Assembly (NCBI GenBank): GCA_030597865.1
Contig: JAUVQZ010000151.1
Location: 1-6,903 of the forward strand
Direction of reading: 5' to 3'
DNA length: 6,903 bases
From: Pseudomonadota bacterium
Lineage (GTDB): Bacteria > Desulfobacterota > Desulfobulbia > Desulfobulbales > SURF-16
Part shown: positions 6,189 to 6,903 of the stretch, piece by piece
How the letters are laid out: each line of letters starts with the position of its first letter
How positions within the stretch are numbered: position 1 is the first letter of the stretch
Program-made: the position numbers and the translations under genes
Notes under the pieces: generated by a model
What the model was told of the DNA's origin: nothing
The model's input: only the letters and a program-made list of their open reading frames with translations
The model's database searches: none

Positions 6189-6238
6189 TAGAAGGCGCTT
6201 TTTCTTAATTTAGAATTCACCCTTCTTCTTATTTCTCA
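6170..6238. repeat. 14-bp inverted repeat in the gap-dikinase spacer
   Basis: TGAGAAATAAGAAG (6170-6183) is perfectly repeated inverted as CTTCTTATTTCTCA (6225-6238), 41 bases apart. Related pyrimidine-rich words continue to about 6260. In the minus-strand transcript this could fold into an A/U-rich stem between gap and the dikinase-like gene. There is no GC-rich terminator after gap, so read-through is plausible. No convincing -35/-10 pair was found in this spacer. Confidence 0.75.
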
Positions 6239-6267
6239 AATTCCTACTTCTCATCTTCTTTTTAATT

Positions 6268-6903
6268 TTACAGCATCTTCTGATTGTCCATGAGCTGGAT
6301 CAGGTCAAGTACCCGGTTTGAATAGCCCCATTCATTGTCATACCAGGAGAGGATCTTGACCATGGTGCCGATGACCTTGGTGGAATCGCCATCAACGATG
6401 GAGGAGTGCTGGTTGCCCTGGTAATCGATGGAGACCAGGGGGGCGTCCGTATAACCCAGATAGCGATTGGCCGCCTCTTTTAAGGCCTGGTTGACCTCGG
6501 AGACAGTGGTCTCTTTTTCCACCTCCATGACGGCATCAACGATGGAGACGTTGGGGGTGGGTACCCGGATGGCCAGGCCGTCAAATTTTCCTTTGAGTTC
6601 CGGCAGGACCAGGGAGACGGCGGCGGCAGCCCCGGTCTTGGTGGGGATCATGGACATGGCGGCGGCCCGGGCCCGGCGCAGGTCGCCGTGGGGGAAATCA
6701 AGGAGGCGCTGGTCGCCGGTATAGGCGTGGACCGTGGTCATCAACCCCTTCTTGATCCCGAAACGGTCGAGGATGACCTTGGCAAAGGGGGCCAGGCAGT
6801 TGGTGGTGCAGGAGGCGTTGGAGACGATATGGTCGGTGGCCGGGTCATACTCGTGGTCATTGACCCCCATGACAAAGGTTTTCACATTTCCTTTGGCTGG
6901 GGC
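6268..6903 (-). CDS. gap: Glyceraldehyde-3-phosphate dehydrogenase, type I (3' part)
   Basis: The visible 211 residues are the catalytic and C-terminal part of a phosphorylating NAD(P)-dependent GAPDH, the glycolytic/gluconeogenic enzyme that interconverts glyceraldehyde-3-phosphate and 1,3-bisphosphoglycerate. Marks are APAKG at the window edge, SNASCTTNCLAP with the catalytic Cys (codon 6808-6810), TTVHAYTGDQ with the catalytic His, and IPTKTGAAAA. They continue with AIRVPTPNVSIVD, a substrate-phosphate arginine region, and the C-terminal WYDNEWGYSNRVLDL. The frame is open past the right edge. The GTG at 6885 is internal (Val in KGNVKT), not a start. About 120 N-terminal residues with the Rossmann NAD-binding part lie outside. 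The frame is intact and ends in TAA, 141 bases before the dikinase-like gene on the same strand, so the two may be co-transcribed. Confidence 0.97.
   Translation of the reverse strand, partial: APAKGNVKTFVMGVNDHEYDPATDHIVSNASCTTNCLAPFAKVILDRFGIKKGLMTTVHAYTGDQRLLDFPHGDLRRARAAAMSMIPTKTGAAAAVSLVLPELKGKFDGLAIRVPTPNVSIVDAVMEVEKETTVSEVNQALKEAANRYLGYTDAPLVSIDYQGNQHSSIVDGDSTKVIGTMVKILSWYDNEWGYSNRVLDLIQLMDNQKML

Noticed and set aside
6268..6885. GTG at 6885 as the start of the GAPDH gene
   Set aside because: The frame continues upstream with APAKG, conserved in GAPDH, so the valine is internal and the gene simply runs off the window.

Overview
The window looks like chromosomal DNA from a moderately GC-rich bacterium. 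My best guess is a Desulfobulbaceae-like member of the Desulfobacterota. This rests on the general character of the genes and on the dense repeats built on TTCGACAGGCTCA; no phylogenetic marker is present, so treat it as inference. No rRNA, tRNA or CRISPR array was seen.

Layout from left to right. At 7-378 (+) lies a small acidic protein with an HxxxCxxC zinc-finger-like motif, possibly cut by the window edge. It is followed by a textbook intrinsic terminator at 446-495. From about 600 to 1850 the DNA is dominated by two arrays (601-1046 and 1477-1850) of short inverted repeats resembling REP/REPIN elements. Between the arrays, on the minus strand, is a small GIY-YIG endonuclease-family gene (1127-1441). 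Its last codons are themselves made from a decayed repeat copy. From 1885 to 6126 (-) lies a 1413-residue protein. Its last 500 residues are the ATP-grasp and phosphohistidine domains of pyruvate phosphate dikinase, its first ~905 residues are an unrecognised extension, and the PEP/pyruvate TIM barrel is missing. A 141-base spacer with purine/pyrimidine repeats separates it from the 3' end of a type I glyceraldehyde-3-phosphate dehydrogenase gene (6268 to beyond the right edge, -).

How they may work together. On the minus strand the order is gap, dikinase-like gene, GIY-YIG gene, with the left-hand gene convergent. The gap/dikinase adjacency suggests a link to lower glycolysis or energy status, but the dikinase-like protein cannot be an ordinary PPDK because its acceptor domain is absent. 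The repeat block plus GIY-YIG gene looks like an independent unit inserted or grown between two convergent genes, downstream of both stop codons.

Two things deserve most attention. One is the dikinase-like protein with intact phosphotransfer chemistry and an unknown acceptor. The other is the GIY-YIG/REPIN-like arrangement, in which the inverted pair has a nearly fixed internal length in five copies while everything around it varies.
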